NCBI GenBank assembly: GCA_963575745.1
Contig: CAUYUJ010000952.1
Coordinates: forward strand, 1 to 64,000
Direction: 5' to 3'
Length of the DNA stretch: 64,000 bases
Source of the DNA: Prorocentrum cordatum
Lineage: Eukaryota; Sar; Dinophyceae; Prorocentrales; Prorocentraceae
Every line of letters starts with the position of its first letter. Positions within the stretch are counted from its first letter, which is position 1. Made by a program: the position numbers and the translations under genes. This document shows, in pieces, positions 40,767 to 51,085 of the stretch. The notes under the pieces were generated by a model. The model was given only the letters and a program-made list of their open reading frames with translations, ran no database searches and was not told the DNA's origin.

Positions 40767-40788
40767 TCCGTAGCCATTTTGGCTCAAG
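40767..40788 (+). other. Dinoflagellate spliced-leader (DinoSL) sequence
   Basis: The 22 bases match the known DinoSL, including CCGTAGCCATTTTGGCTCAA followed by G. A genomic SL in front of a retrotransposon indicates that a trans-spliced mRNA was reverse transcribed and inserted. It is not an SL RNA gene: no splice donor GT and snRNA-like body follows; instead a LINE 5' UTR does. Confidence 0.93.
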
Positions 40789-40936
40789 GCCATTGCCCGA
40801 AGCCACCCTCTCTCGTTCGTGAGGGCGTACTCGGTTAGGGCCCAAGTCTGCCCGCAGGAGGGCGCCATTTCTCTCGGTCGGAGGCCGAGGGCACTTCCAC
40901 AAGCATTCTCCCGCCGCCAGCCTCGCTGGCCCTGCG

Positions 40937-41950
40937 ATGAGCGCCGCTGCCTCCGCCGCCTCGCTCGATGGCATCGCGCAGGAATGGGAGCTCGCGAGCG
41001 CCTTCCCCGCGCAGGAGGCCGCCGCTGTCGCTGCTGCTGAAGACGCTGCTAAAAGACATCGCATCGCCCACGCTCTTGCCCCAGAGGACGCCGCAAGTCT
41101 CAAGGAGTACGTGGACACCACCAAGAAGAGCATGCTTGCTGCCCTGGCCAATGCCCAGAACTCGGTGGCCACGCTCACGAACACCTCCACGAGCAGCTGG
41201 AACGACATCGACAAGAGAATCGAAGCGAGACTCAGCGGTGTGGAATGCCGCCAGTCCGCCCAAGAAGCCCGCATCGACGTTCTTGAAGGCCAGGTCCGCG
41301 CGCTCACGGAGACCCTCGGCGACGTCAAAGCTGCTCGCCTTGCCCCTCCTGCTGCCGCTCCTGGTTTCAATCGAAACACCGACCCCACCATCCTTTTGCC
41401 CCGCACCAAGCTGTCCTGCGCCAAAGCTGGGGCCCTCGCCGCGCTCTCCGACTGGCCCGGCCGCGCCCAGCTCAGCGAGTCAGATTTCTCAGTGGAAGGC
41501 GAACCTGTCTCCAACAGGTACATCCTTCGGATCAACGGTTCGGCCCCCTACGCCTCTCGGAAAGTCCAGCAGGCCCTTGGCGCCCTTCGTCGGCATGACC
41601 AGACACGGGAGCGCTTCCAATGCCAGGCCCCCGACAACTCTATGCAGGAGATCTTCGTCTCAGGGGACAAGAACGTGGCCCAGGTCAAGAGAGAGCTCGG
41701 CCTCAAACGTGTTCGTCGTGAGCTCGAGCTCCACCACGGGCACCTCCGCTTCTACAGTGACAAAGACAAGGGCGAGATCTCGTGCCAGTGGAAGCCGCTG
41801 GTACATGTCGAACCACAGGCGGGCGAAGCACCGCCAAAGCTCTCGTTCTGCCTCGCCAACCTCAACGCGCTCGGGATCGACAGGGCCAAGATCCTTGACG
41901 GCGCCATGGCGGGCTACAAGTCCGCAAGTGAGGCAGCGTGGAGTGTTTAG
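40937..41950 (+). CDS. LINE ORF1 protein
   Basis: 337 aa from ATG 40937, intact. The N-terminus is Ala-rich. Residues 55-135 are helical and coiled-coil-like (LKEYVDTTKKSMLAALANAQ; RIDVLEGQVRALTETLGDVK). Residues 175-290 alternate strands and basic helices (RYILRINGSAPYASRKVQQA; AQVKRELGLKRVRRELELHH), as in the RNA-binding part of LINE ORF1 proteins. Expected role: bind the element's RNA in a ribonucleoprotein particle. The stop lies close to the start of the endonuclease region, in a different frame. Confidence 0.65.
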   Translation: MSAAASAASLDGIAQEWELASAFPAQEAAAVAAAEDAAKRHRIAHALAPEDAASLKEYVDTTKKSMLAALANAQNSVATLTNTSTSSWNDIDKRIEARLSGVECRQSAQEARIDVLEGQVRALTETLGDVKAARLAPPAAAPGFNRNTDPTILLPRTKLSCAKAGALAALSDWPGRAQLSESDFSVEGEPVSNRYILRINGSAPYASRKVQQALGALRRHDQTRERFQCQAPDNSMQEIFVSGDKNVAQVKRELGLKRVRRELELHHGHLRFYSDKDKGEISCQWKPLVHVEPQAGEAPPKLSFCLANLNALGIDRAKILDGAMAGYKSASEAAWSV

Positions 41951-42891
41951 CCCGCTGCTGGCGCAGTGGACAGATTCGCACGGCTCTCCGACCCCTCTCT
42001 CGCTGGCCGCATGGAACGCCCAGTCGTTGTTCCACTACAAGGCTGGCACCCGCTCCAGGAAGCTCGCTCTCGCGCGCTCGCTGTGGAAGACGGGGGCGAT
42101 CATCTCGCTCCAAGAGACCCACGGCACGATGACTGAGCTGCGGGACTTCGCCTACTTCTCCAACTCCGCATTCTCTTTCGCCTCTTCGTTCTGCCCTAAC
42201 ACGAGCAGGAGGAGTCGCTACCCTGTACCCCAACTTCGAACGTCTCCCGAATCGGCCTCATCAAGTTCAAAAGAATAGCCTGGTTCCAGGACGAGTTTTG
42301 GAGCTCTTCTTCGGTTTCTCCGAGGGCATCTGGATATCGCATTTTAATGTTCATCTCCATGGGCTTTCTGTGGGAGAACGGCACTTCGTTGCTCAGGCTC
42401 TTCGGGCTCGTCTTGCTGACGCCGCGTCCTCGCCCACAACTAGGCTGGTTATTGCGGCTGGAGATTTGAATCTGGCCGACTCGGCCCCGCGCTCGCTGGA
42501 CGCAGACCCCTCCATTGACCCGCTAGATACCCTTCGAGATTGGTGCGCTTCCAGGGATGCGATTTTGAGCCCAGTGTTCAGCTCAATGACAGATATCGAG
42601 ACCCCCGACCCCGCCCACTACAACCGCGCGCTGGGAACCCTGAACACCATAGATCGGATCTTCCTGAGCTTCCCTGGGTGGGCCTGCAACCAGCTATTTA
42701 CCAGCGGCCAGGTCCTCCACGCCCAGGGCCTCTCAGACCACGCGCCGCTCGTGGTCAGCCTCGCTGGTAGCCCTCCGATCCCGTCCGGCGAACGCCCCAT
42801 CCCGAAACATGGTTTCCTCCAGCCCGAGCACAAGGAATACCTCAGTTCGGTTGGGACCCTGGATCATGAGGGAGGCAGCGTCTGTTGCTAG
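41940..42891 (+). pseudogene. LINE ORF2, AP-endonuclease domain, frameshifted
   Basis: The first half (about 41995-42200) reads LSLAAWNAQSLFHYKAGTRS and later ISLQETHG, the Asn and Glu boxes of an APE domain. After a frame change near 42200-42300, the second half (42298-42891) reads ISHFNVHLHGLSVGE, LVIAAGDLNLAD, IDRIFLSFPG and GLSDHAPLVVSLAG. These are the His, GDxN, Asp and SDH boxes. All expected catalytic residues are visible but split over two frames, so this copy cannot make one protein. Confidence 0.85.
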
Positions 42892-43306
42892 GAACGCCAT
42901 GATTGTGAAGCGCCCCGAGTCGATAGATACCAAGTCTTTGATTATCAAGAGCATCAGCAGAGCAGTTTGTGGGCAGGTTATCATTTTAGCAGAACGACTC
43001 AGGGCGTCACACTTCTTGGCCCGTCAATATTTGGGCGTGGACGTCCTCGCCCGCACGGTGACCCCCCTGCGCGTTTTTGAATTCTTGCAGGTTTCTCCCG
43101 AGCTCCACAGGAGTATCTCTGAGCGCGAGCGGGCTGAGATCAGGGCCAGCTTGACGAGGGTGCACTCAGAGAACCAGAAGAGGAAGCTCAAGAGAAGACT
43201 CCGCGCTGTGGTTCAGCGCAGTCGCCTTTGGAGTCTTTTGACCGCCGAGTTTCGCTTCGTGGCGTGCGCAGTGGGGATGATGTCTGCACGGGGCCTGGAA
43301 AAATGA
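42809..43306 (+). pseudogene. LINE ORF2 linker between endonuclease and reverse transcriptase
   Basis: A basic, helical 165-codon frame (IRASLTRVHSENQKRKLKRR) overlaps the end of the APE frame and stops at 43304. Text matching LAQHWSSVFPKK follows in another frame near 43315-43350. Such linkers join APE and RT in LINE ORF2. Confidence 0.65.
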
Positions 43307-43339
43307 TGGAAGTATTAGCCCAGCATTGGTCCTCCGTTT

Positions 43340-44480
43340 TCCCGAAAAAAGCAGATCGACTCCAAGAGCGCCCAGAGGTACCTCGACCGTTTCGGCGTTT
43401 CCCTTGACCTGATGAACCTGCCCCCTCCGTCCCTTCGCTCCATGAAGAAATACATCCAGGGCCTCGAGCACTCGGCCCCTGGCCCCGACGGGCCCCCATT
43501 CGCTGCATGGCAAGGGCACCCTGAAGGCGTTCTTATTCTTGACAAAATGATGCGGTGGGTTCTCAACGGTAACCCCCCAATGGCCTCCTTCAATGACCTC
43601 CGCAAGGTGTTCATTCCCAAAGGCTCCGAGGCCTCCGACGAAGTCGCAATTCATCGGGACCCCAACCAGACTCGCCCCCTTGGTCTTAAAAATGCCTCGA
43701 ACAAGATCATCACTGGAATCGTTTGCCGAGAGCTCAGCAAAACCCTGGATACCTTCATTACCCCGATACAGCGTGGCTTTGTGGGCGGTCGGAACTTCGG
43801 GACCAACCTACTCGAGCTAGATACATACTCCAGGGTGTACGGCATGCATATCATGGACCCAAATGTAGCCATCTCGCACAAGCCAGTTCTTGTCAGTTTC
43901 GATTACGGCCAGGCCTTCCCGTCCATTGCGCATAAATGGTTGCTAATGTGCCTTCGACGGCTTCGCATCCCCTCCCCGCTCCTCTTCTTCCTCGAGATCC
44001 TCTACAGTGGTGTCCGGTGCTTCGCGCGCACCAACAACGCGCTCCGCTTCGCCTTCAAGATAGAGAGTGGCATCATCCAGGGCTGTCCCGCCTCGGGCAT
44101 GATTTACGCCATTGCGTCGAATCCCTTCCTGTCCGACATTGACGCCTCTCTTCGTGCACGCCCTCGGCCCTGTGGAAGCCGTCGGCAGGCTCCTCGCTAG
44201 AAAGGCATTGTTCGGGCGCGCGCTGATGACGTTGGCGCTGCGCTTCGACAACTAGCCGACCTCCGTGTTCTGAAGAGGCCCTTTGACCTGAGTCTCCGTC
44301 TCGCAGGTCTCACCTTGAAACCATCCAAGTGTTTCATTACCCCCCTGGGAAGCGAGTTCTCACAAGAGGTCAGCGAATCAATCACGACTTGGCTGCGTGT
44401 GCAGCTTCCAGCGTGGGCCGCGTTCCAGGTTGTTCCGTTTTTGACTTACCTTGGTTTGGTTCTCGGTCTTGGGACCGAAA
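43340..44480 (+). pseudogene. LINE ORF2, reverse transcriptase domain, frameshifted
   Basis: RT blocks are recognisable: HSAPGPDGPPFAAW, LRKVFIPKG, TRPLGLKNASNKIITG, QRGFVGGRNFGT, VLVSFDYGQAFPSIAHKW, and GIIQGCPASGMIYAIASNPF. A frame excursion near 44155-44200 (VHALGPVEAVGRLLAR in another frame, TAG at 44198) precedes IVRARADDVGAAL. That is the YADD box with Arg in place of Tyr; both catalytic Asp are kept. Thumb-like text (LTLKPSKCFITPLGSEFS) follows. The domain is expected to copy the element's RNA by target-primed reverse transcription; this copy is inactive. Confidence 0.88.
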
Positions 44481-45660
44481 AAGAAAGCTGGACTGGGCCC
44501 ACTCGGAAATGGCTTGCCCGAGGCTGCGCTATAGCGCGCGCCAGGCCTCCCACAGCTGTCACGCAATATCTTTGTAACAAGAGAGCTGTGCCCACGATTG
44601 GATATGTGGCTCAGTTCATTCCCCTCCCCTCCTCGGACCTCGTTCGCTTGACCCGCTCGGAGCATGCCCTCTTCGCCTCTCTCTTTCGCGTTCCCCGCTG
44701 CCCCTTTTCCCGCGCTGGCTGGTTCGTCCTATCCTCCTGGGGCGGACCCACCGTGAACGGTATAGTTGTTCTTTCTCTAGCCTCTCTGATGCGGACAGCT
44801 CTGGTGACGCCCCCTGAATGGGAACCGCTTTTTGAGTTTCTCCGAGGGACGGCTCTCGATCACCTGACCCTGCAGGAGATCGGCGAAGGAAAACTCAGCC
44901 CGTCCTGGTGGAAATCCCCGCCTCTGGTGCAAAATCTCCCCCAGGCCGCTGCGGGATTCTCGGACCACACCCAGTGGGCACAGGCCGGCCCCCTAGCACT
45001 GCAGGCTGCCCGCGCGCGTCTCAACCCTCCGCGCCCCAGCAATTCGGAGCCTAGGCCGCCGAAACCGAAGGTCCAGCGTGTGATCTCCGCCTCGCTCCAG
45101 TGCTCTCTGTTCCCTGACCCCCTCCCTTCGACGTTCTCCTCTCGCCTCCTGGGCTGGTTCCCCGACCGCCGGGGCGAAATTCAAAGCATCAACTGGACTA
45201 AGGTGAAGGCGTGTCTTTCGGCCCTCCCAATAGGATCCAGCTCAGCAGCACTCAAAACGGTAGCTGGTGCATGGGCGACTTCAGCTCGAACGCGCGATAA
45301 CTCCCAACGAGGATGCATGATGGGATGTGGCGGCCCAGACACATTTCCGCATTATTGGGCGCACTGCCCTGTTTTTCAATATCTGCTAGCCCCCATCATC
45401 CAGCCGCTTCCGTTCCTCGACTCTCCCATTGCTCGTCTCGGCCTCTGCTCTCCCTGTCGCGCTGACTTCGAGCCTGCCGCTGCTGGTCTTCTCGTCTTCA
45501 ACGCCGCCACTGCTTCTCGCGCCTGTCAAGCCGATGCTTCATTGCCCCTCGCTGGCTGTCACATCTTTGAATTACAGCCTGCAGTGCGATCCGCACTAGC
45601 GAGGCTCCGCGTCGCGAGCGCGGGCGCGGGCTCGGAGCAATCGACTCGGCGCGCCTCGGC
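44481..45660 (+). pseudogene. LINE ORF2, C-terminal region with zinc-knuckle-like motif
   Basis: Continues the reading frame of the RADD segment to about 45660 before entering the G-rich 3' end. It includes FLTYLGLVLGLGTEKESWTG just upstream, helical segments typical of LINE C-termini, and a Cys/His cluster CMMGCGGPDTFPHYWAHC near 45316-45370. The open frame (44315-45895 overall) is the longest intact part of ORF2. Confidence 0.7.
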
Positions 45661-45835
45661 GACGCGCCAGGAGGGAGGGGGGGAGGGAGAGGGGGATAGG
45701 GGGGGGGGGAGGGGGGAAAGGGGGGGGGGGGGGGGAAGTGGGGGCTTGAGGGAGGGAGGGAAAGAGGGAGGGGAGGAGGAGGAGGAGGAGGAGGAGGAGG
45801 AGGAGACGGACCAGTGCAAACCCAGGGTGCATCCA
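45661..45835 (+). repeat. LINE 3' end: G-rich tract, (GGA)n and conserved tail
   Basis: GGGGGA-rich text is followed by (GGA)n at 45770-45804, then GACGGACCAGTGCAAACCCA. The tail motif recurs at 668, 7135 and 40730. Confidence 0.75.
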
Positions 45836-46420
45836 CGATGGTGCACTTTCCCGAGAGCTCACTCTTCAGTAGGTCTCTACAAGAATGTGTTTTAATTGCG
45901 GGAAGCGGCCCATTGCAAGCAAACCGTCTGAGAAACCTCACTCATGCCAAAACACAATCCTTGGGACCTCAACGCCGCGAATCAGCGTGATTGTTGCGCT
46001 CTGGCGATTTTCAGTCGTGCCCATCCCTTGGCGTCAACATTTGGAATCAACGTGACCGTTGCGTCCGACAGAAGTCTAAACCGTGCAAGGACAGGATCCA
46101 AGTCCTGGGTTGAAGCCCCACGACTCCTTGAAACGACTGTAGAGTTGTAGGACGCCTTCGCGCGGCGGTGAGGCAAGAGCCACGTATCGAAAACCACCCG
46201 CCCTCATTGCTTGAAATTGCTGCAGGACGAATGTGCGCGGTGCTGATGCGAGGGCCAGATTTTGCAAATGACCCGCCCTCCGCACCTGAGCGTGCTGCAG
46301 AAATTCAGCCTGCAGGATCGCACACGGTGAAGACGTCTCAGGCGAAACGCCCGGCCCGCCGCACAGGCGCATCTGGGGGTGCGACCGGGAGGTGCCGTTC
46401 ACCAAGGGAATGGGACAGTG
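45836..46420 (+). repeat. Dispersed repeat, copy B, downstream of the LINE
   Basis: Matches 690-1440 in order: CATGCCAAAACA, CTCAACGCCGCGAATCAG-like text, two diverged 75-83-bp units (46160-46330) and GTCTCAGGCGAAACGCCC. It may belong to the LINE 3' region or be a frequent neighbour. Confidence 0.65.
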
Positions 46421-46600
46421 GAGCAGGGGGGAGGAGGGAGGGAGGAGGAGGGTGGTAGGGGATTGGCGGAGGGAGGAGGAGAAGGAAGAGGAGGAGGAAG
46501 AGGAGGAACAGGATGAGGCAAGAGGGGGAGGGTGGAGGAGGAGGAGGGAGGGAGGAGGAGGGAGGAGGAGGTTCGAGTCGATTCGGCAGGAGGGAGCGCT
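46421..46600. repeat. GA-rich (GGA/GGAG)n tract
   Basis: Purine-rich low-complexity DNA. Confidence 0.85.
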
Positions 46601-46858
46601 CAGAACCGCAGCGCCGCCTGAGGGGACGTGGGGGGGGGATGCAGGCCCCCGGGGCCATCGAGGCCCCAGGGGGGCACACACCGCGAGGGCGGCGTGGGCC
46701 CAGCCTCAGCCGCGCGCAGAGGGTGGTATCGGGGAGGGGGACGGCCCTGGACGGGCACCCCCCGCTTCCGAGCAGGCGCGGGCCCCGTGGCGTGTGGATC
46801 TGGGGTCGGCGCCTTCCGAAACGCAGCCTCTCTCTAAGAAGCCTTCCCCGTTCCCCGC
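46601..46858. other. No gene recognised
   Basis: GC-rich DNA; open frames continue from neighbouring low-complexity tracts. Confidence 0.4.
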
Positions 46859-46949
46859 AGCGACGACGACGACGACGACGACGACGATCACCGCGGCGAC
46901 GACGACGACGACGACGACGAGCCCCTTGGCAGGCACTGGACGACCCCCC

Positions 46950-47012
<63 letters not shown>
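46859..47012. repeat. Microsatellite (ACG)n, two blocks
   Basis: ACG/GAC triplet runs at 46861-46920 and 46950-47012. Confidence 0.95.
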
Positions 47013-47013
<1 letters not shown>

Positions 47014-47210
47014 TATGGCAGCCGCGAGCACAGCCGCCGCGGCCGCGCGGGCGGGGCCCCCGGGCGCCGCGGGCCTCCCGGGCGCCGCCGCGGCCGCCCG
47101 CCGCCGAGCGAGGGCGCGCCGGGGCGCAGGACGTCCCCTACGCCTCGCTGCGGGCCCGCGTGGAGGACGCCGCCCCCGCCGGCGGACGCCCAACGCTCCT
47201 CCTCCTACTC
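47013..47210. other. GC-rich Ala/Arg/Pro-coding spacer, no gene
   Basis: Extremely GC-rich. Open in several frames, as expected from composition. Confidence 0.4.
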
Positions 47211-47333
47211 GTCGTCGTCCTCCTCCTCCTCCTCCTCCTCCTCCTCCTCCTCCTCCTCCTCCTCCTCCTCCTCCTCCTCCTCCTCCTCCTCCTCCTCCTC
47301 CTCCCTCTCCTCCCTCCCCCTCCCCCTCATCCT
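47211..47333. repeat. Microsatellite (CTC)n
   Basis: Pure CTC run with a CCT-rich end. Confidence 0.95.
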
Positions 47334-47410
47334 CAGATCTGATCTGCCCAGCAGGAGGGCCCAGCCGTGCGCTCTCAGGAGAGAGCGGGCGGCCGCGGCT
47401 CCTCGACTCT

Positions 47411-47614
47411 GGACGCCCGAGATGGGCACTGAAAGAATGGGTACCATGCCCAACAGCGGATCTTGTTCATTTTGCACAGGATCCGCTGTCCACGCCGCGG
47501 CCTGTGTCCATTCGAGACAGGAGGCCGCCCGCCCAACAGCGGCCGCTGTTGGTTCGGGACAACATTTGCTGTTGGGCATAGTACCCATTCTTTCCGTACC
47601 CATTTCGGGCGTCC
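47411..47614. mobile_element. MITE-like element with about 47-bp TIRs
   Basis: Begins GGACGCCCGAGATGGGCACT and ends with the near-perfect reverse complement (CCGTACCCATTTCGGGCGTC, C). The arms share GAAAGAATGGGTAC and ATGCCCAACAGC. The 110-bp interior contains GGATCTTGTTC/ACAGGATCC and CAACAGCGGCCGCTGTTG palindromes. No coding capacity. Confidence 0.85.
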
Positions 47615-48280
47615 AAATCCTCAACGGGCGCAGCCAATCTCAGTCGACTGCTCGGGGGGGGGACGGCTCGTCGGACGTGCTCGGGCGGTTGGTCTGCCGT
47701 AGTCGCCCGCTCTCTGGAGGTGCTGCTCGGGCGTGTTCGCCCGACGTTATCAGACGTGTTCGTCGTTTCCTGTCGGTTTTCCGGCTTCGGGATGCGTTGC
47801 AGGATGCGCCTCGCCGAGGGCGTTCCAGGGGTCCCTGGCTCCTCCCGAACGGCCGCCAGAGAGCCCGGCGATGGGCCGAAAACTACGGAGGGTCGGTTAC
47901 ATCCACATTTTTCCTTCCCATACCTCCTCCTACCTCCCCCCTTCTCATACCTCCCGGCTCCTCCCCACTCCTTCCCCTCCTACGTCTTCCCCTTCCCTCT
48001 CATCCTCCGATTGCATTGGCGGCGCTTCTGGTCGCTTTGCCCGAGAGAGAGGGAGTGAGAGAGAGAGAGAGACCAACATCAATTAACAGCAGAACACCAT
48101 GATCGACACACGAACCCAGAAAACGACATGTTGGGCAATGGACAGTATCAATGCTGAGGAACCCTGGTGACGATGCCGTGCCCGGGTTTGTGCTGTGTTG
48201 CGCTGCGCTATGATGGGCCGTGCTGAATTGAGCTGTGTGAGATTGTGTTGGAATTGTGCTGCATCCGATTGCGTCAGAGG
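47615..48280. other. No gene recognised
   Basis: Mixed DNA with a CTCGGGCG-rich start, a pyrimidine-rich stretch (47910-48010) and a short GA repeat (48045-48070). Confidence 0.45.
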
Positions 48281-48365
48281 AGGTGCCAAGGGATACGCAA
48301 GCCAGGGGACATGCCAGGGGACGTGCCACGGAATGTGCCAGGGGCTGAGCCATGGGACGGCCCAG
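48281..48365. repeat. GTGCCAGGGGAC minisatellite, small cluster
   Basis: Short units of the type GGGGACGTGCCACGG/AGGGGACATGCC, preceding the larger cluster at 48790. Confidence 0.75.
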
Positions 48366-48589
48366 CTTGTTCTGCAAGTCTTCTCTTTTGGATCCGCGCT
48401 GATCTGTCCACGACCCCTTGGAAATTTCAATGGGTCCGCGCTCCAGTAGACCAGGGTGCTCGTAGACGGTACACTATACAAGGTTGCACGTATACGGTAC
48501 AGGGTAGATAGGCGCATGTAACCAATACCGCACAAGGAGTGCACGTGTAAACGGTACCATATACTCATATTCTAAGTACGAAGTGTATC
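48366..48589. other. No gene recognised
   Basis: Contains GATCCGCGCT and CGTATACGGTACA-like short motifs only. Confidence 0.4.
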
Positions 48590-48790
48590 CACGCTCCCAG
48601 GGTCACGGTCCTTACACACCATCTCGCGTCAAGGCCAGGACCTTCCGTGAATGAGTTGCGTCCGTGTTCAAAGGGCCACGGTACCTTGTAAATTACATTG
48701 CGCCCGCGCTAATTACCAGGTCCACGATCCAAAGTCATTTCGGTTGCGTTCCTCAGTGCATCTCGTTGCGCCCGCGCTCTCTGGGCCACT
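48590..48790. repeat. GCGCTCCCAGGGCCACGA satellite, cluster 1
   Basis: Diverged units of about 60 bp with the core GCGCTCCNAGGGCCACG followed by a TTGTAAATTACNTTGCG-like part. Related clusters are at 49200-49690 and 51560-51680. Confidence 0.65.
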
Positions 48791-49380
48791 ACCCTTCCGG
48801 GAGCGCGCCACGGGACGTGTCGAGGGGAGTGCCACGGGGGCGTGCCAGGGGACGCCCGTGCCAGCGGGCGCGCCAATGGAAGCGCCAGGGGACGTGACAG
48901 GGCGCGACAGAGGATGCGCCACGGAACGGGCAGGAAGCGCCAGAGAACGAGCCAGGGCACGAGCAATAGGACGCGCCAGAGAATGCGCCACGGGACGCGT
49001 CAGTGGACGTGCCAAGGGACGTGGCAGTGGTCGCGCCAGTGTGCATGCCAAGGGAAGCGCCAGGGGACACGCCAAGGCGCGTGCCAAGGGACGTGCCATG
49101 GGACGCGCCACGACATGTTGGGGGACGAGCGGCTCACGTGCCGGGAGACGCGCAAGCCAAGGGGCGTGCTTAGGGACGTGCCAGGGGACGTGCCACCGTG
49201 CTCTGTACAGAGTCTCTCCGCTGGATCCGCGCTCCCATGGCCACGCTCCGAAGGGGTGCGCCACGGAACGCGTCGGGGGACGAGCCGCAGACGCGCCAGG
49301 CTATGCGCACGCCAGCGGCCATGCCCAAGGACGCGCCAGCGGACGTGCCACGGAACGTGCCAGGGGACGAGCCATTTGAT
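48791..49380. repeat. Minisatellite GCGCCAGGGGACGTGCCA
   Basis: About 50 degenerate 12-bp units alternating GGGACGTGCCA and GGGACGCGCCA, broken once by a GCGCTCCCATGGCCACG unit near 49230. Confidence 0.9.
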
Positions 49381-49745
49381 GTTGTGTATCTTCTCCGATG
49401 GACCCGGGGCCCAAGAGCAACGACCGCTAGTGAGTTACCTTGGGTTCGAGCACCCAGCGCCGCGGTGACTCTTCGATTACCTCGGCTCCGCATTCCGCGC
49501 CCCACAATCGATCGCAAATCACGCCGCGTCCACGCTCCTAGGGCCCATTATTTTGCGTCCGCGCTCCAAGGGCCACGACCCTTGGAGAATGACGCTGCGT
49601 CGCGCTCCCATGGCCACGATCGTTGTAAATTACTTGGCGTCCGCGCTCCCAGGGCCACGACTCATCGTACATGTGTTACGCGTCGCGTATCCCCACCAGC
49701 CCATCCAGATACGATCGGAGATGTTCTTGAGACCTCTTGGAACCT
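49381..49745. repeat. GCGCTCCCAGGGCCACGA satellite, cluster 2
   Basis: Units near 49540-49560, 49600-49615 and 49640-49660 carry GCGCTCC, then GGGCCACGA or TGGCCACGA, at roughly 50-60-bp spacing. Confidence 0.6.
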
Positions 49746-50640
49746 ACCTTGAGCCATGCTCGGCTAGAGGCTGTCGGAGGCTAGCTTGAGCCAGTTTCAA
49801 CTATCTTGGGCCATCTTGAGGCTGTCTTGAGGCCTTTTTGAGGTCTGATGGATGCTATCCTGAGCCATGCTCGACCTCCTGGGACTATCTTGGGGGTCGG
49901 AGGAGGAGGAAGAGGAAGAGGAGGAGGAGGAAGAGGAGGAGGAGGAAACCGAACGAACAAGGAGGAGGTGAAAGAAGAGGAGGAGGAGGAGGAGGAGGAG
50001 TAGGAGTGCGGCACGAGGAAGATGACAAGTAGGAGGAAGAGGAGGCAGGAGGCAGTAAAGAAGGAGAGAAAGATCGGGCGATGACTTGGAGGATGGAAAG
50101 TCGGGCTCCGGATATTTGTTGTTGTGAGAATTGATTGAAGGATTGCTACGGCCATCTTAGGGGCTCTCTTGGGGTCCCCGTAGGGCGTCTTGGGGCACTC
50201 TCGGGGCCCTCTTGGGGCTTGTTCTGGGGATCTTTGGGCCCTCTTCGGGCTCGTTGGATGGGTCTCGGAGGCCTCTTGGGCCTCATGGCTCAAAAAAAAG
50301 AGGGGAGTCTCATTTCCCCCTCCCCTCGGAGGCTCAGACATTGACTCTTGGGCTCTCTTGGGCCGCTCTGAGAGCGCTCTTGGGGCCCTCTTGGGCCCCT
50401 CTTGGGGCTCTCTTGGGCCGTCTTGGCGCCATTCTGAGGCTTCAAGAGCTCATCGGAAGCGAAAAAGCGAGAAAGGAACAACAATGATGCCCCTTAGGTG
50501 TCGGAGCCATTTTGGCCCCGTGGGGCCGTCTTGCGGCCTCTTGGGTGTGCGTCGGATGCTACACTGAGCCATCTTGAGGTATCTGGACCCATTTTGGAGG
50601 CCATCTTGGGCTCGCGGAGGTCCTCTCGGAGCTTGTGGAC
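49746..50640. repeat. Degenerate CTTGGGGCCCTCTTGGG repeat region with GGA patches
   Basis: Irregular 10-20-bp units with CTTGAGGC, CTTGGGGC and CTCTTGGGC across most of the interval, plus (GGA)n at 49900-50060. A similar repeat occupies 58265-58790. Confidence 0.75.
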
Positions 50641-50860
50641 CAAAACGGACGCTCTGACACCTCGCGCCCCCCCCCCCCCGCCCTGTTAGGCCTAGGTGAG
50701 GGAGGGGTAGGGGGAGGGGACAAGACACCCTCCCCGCCCGCAAGCCGTCTCGCTCTCTCCGACCCGCCCTCCCAACACATCAGTAGCACCCGAGCCGCAG
50801 CGCGTTCAGTGGTAGTCTTTTGATGGGGAGCTCATAGGAACCAACACAGACCTCATGTGC
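50641..50860. other. No gene; C-run
   Basis: Poly-C at 50668-50680. Nothing recognised. Confidence 0.4.
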
Positions 50861-51085
50861 GCAACGCTGGGGCGAGGTGTGCCAAGCGCGCCACGCGCGC
50901 CGGGTGCGCTACGCGTGCCAGGTGCGCCAAGCACCCTTGTGGCCCAAGCTTGCCCGGACGCCTGGTGCGCCAGATGCGCCACTTGATCCACGTGCGGCAT
51001 GTGTGCGGCATGCCCCAGACGCGCCAGGTGCGCAGCGCTCGGGGCACGCGCAGAGCGTGCCACGTGCGCCTGAGCACGTGGCAGT
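50861..51085. repeat. Degenerate GTGCGCCA minisatellite
   Basis: GCGCCA, GTGCGCCAGG and GCGTGCCA units recur with 10-14-bp spacing. Confidence 0.75.

Larger units (their letters stand above)
40767..45835 (+). mobile_element. LINE-type non-LTR retrotransposon, full-length but decayed
   Basis: About 5.1 kb in the order DinoSL, 148-bp 5' UTR, ORF1, AP endonuclease, reverse transcriptase, CCHC-like C-terminus, G-rich 3' UTR, (GGA)n and ACCAGTGCAAACCCA. No LTRs were seen. ORF2 is broken by several frameshifts. Target-site duplications are not obvious because both flanks are GGA-rich. Confidence 0.85.

Noticed and set aside
40767-40788. An SL RNA gene
   Set aside because: No GT splice donor follows the leader and no short structured RNA body is seen; the LINE 5' UTR follows directly.
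40789-40802. A second, relic SL (GCCATTGCCCGAAG) after the first
   Set aside because: Only about two thirds of the bases match and the key GGCTCAAG is missing; too weak to claim.
46392-48102. Long Arg/Ser/Leu-rich frames of 316 and 529 codons
   Set aside because: They span (ACG)n and (CTC)n microsatellites and a MITE, and no conserved domain is present.
50490-50515. SL-like GGAGCCATTTTGGCCCC
   Set aside because: Shares only GCCATTTTGG with DinoSL, lacks CCGTA and CTCAAG, and lies in a CTTGGGG-type repeat region with similar words.
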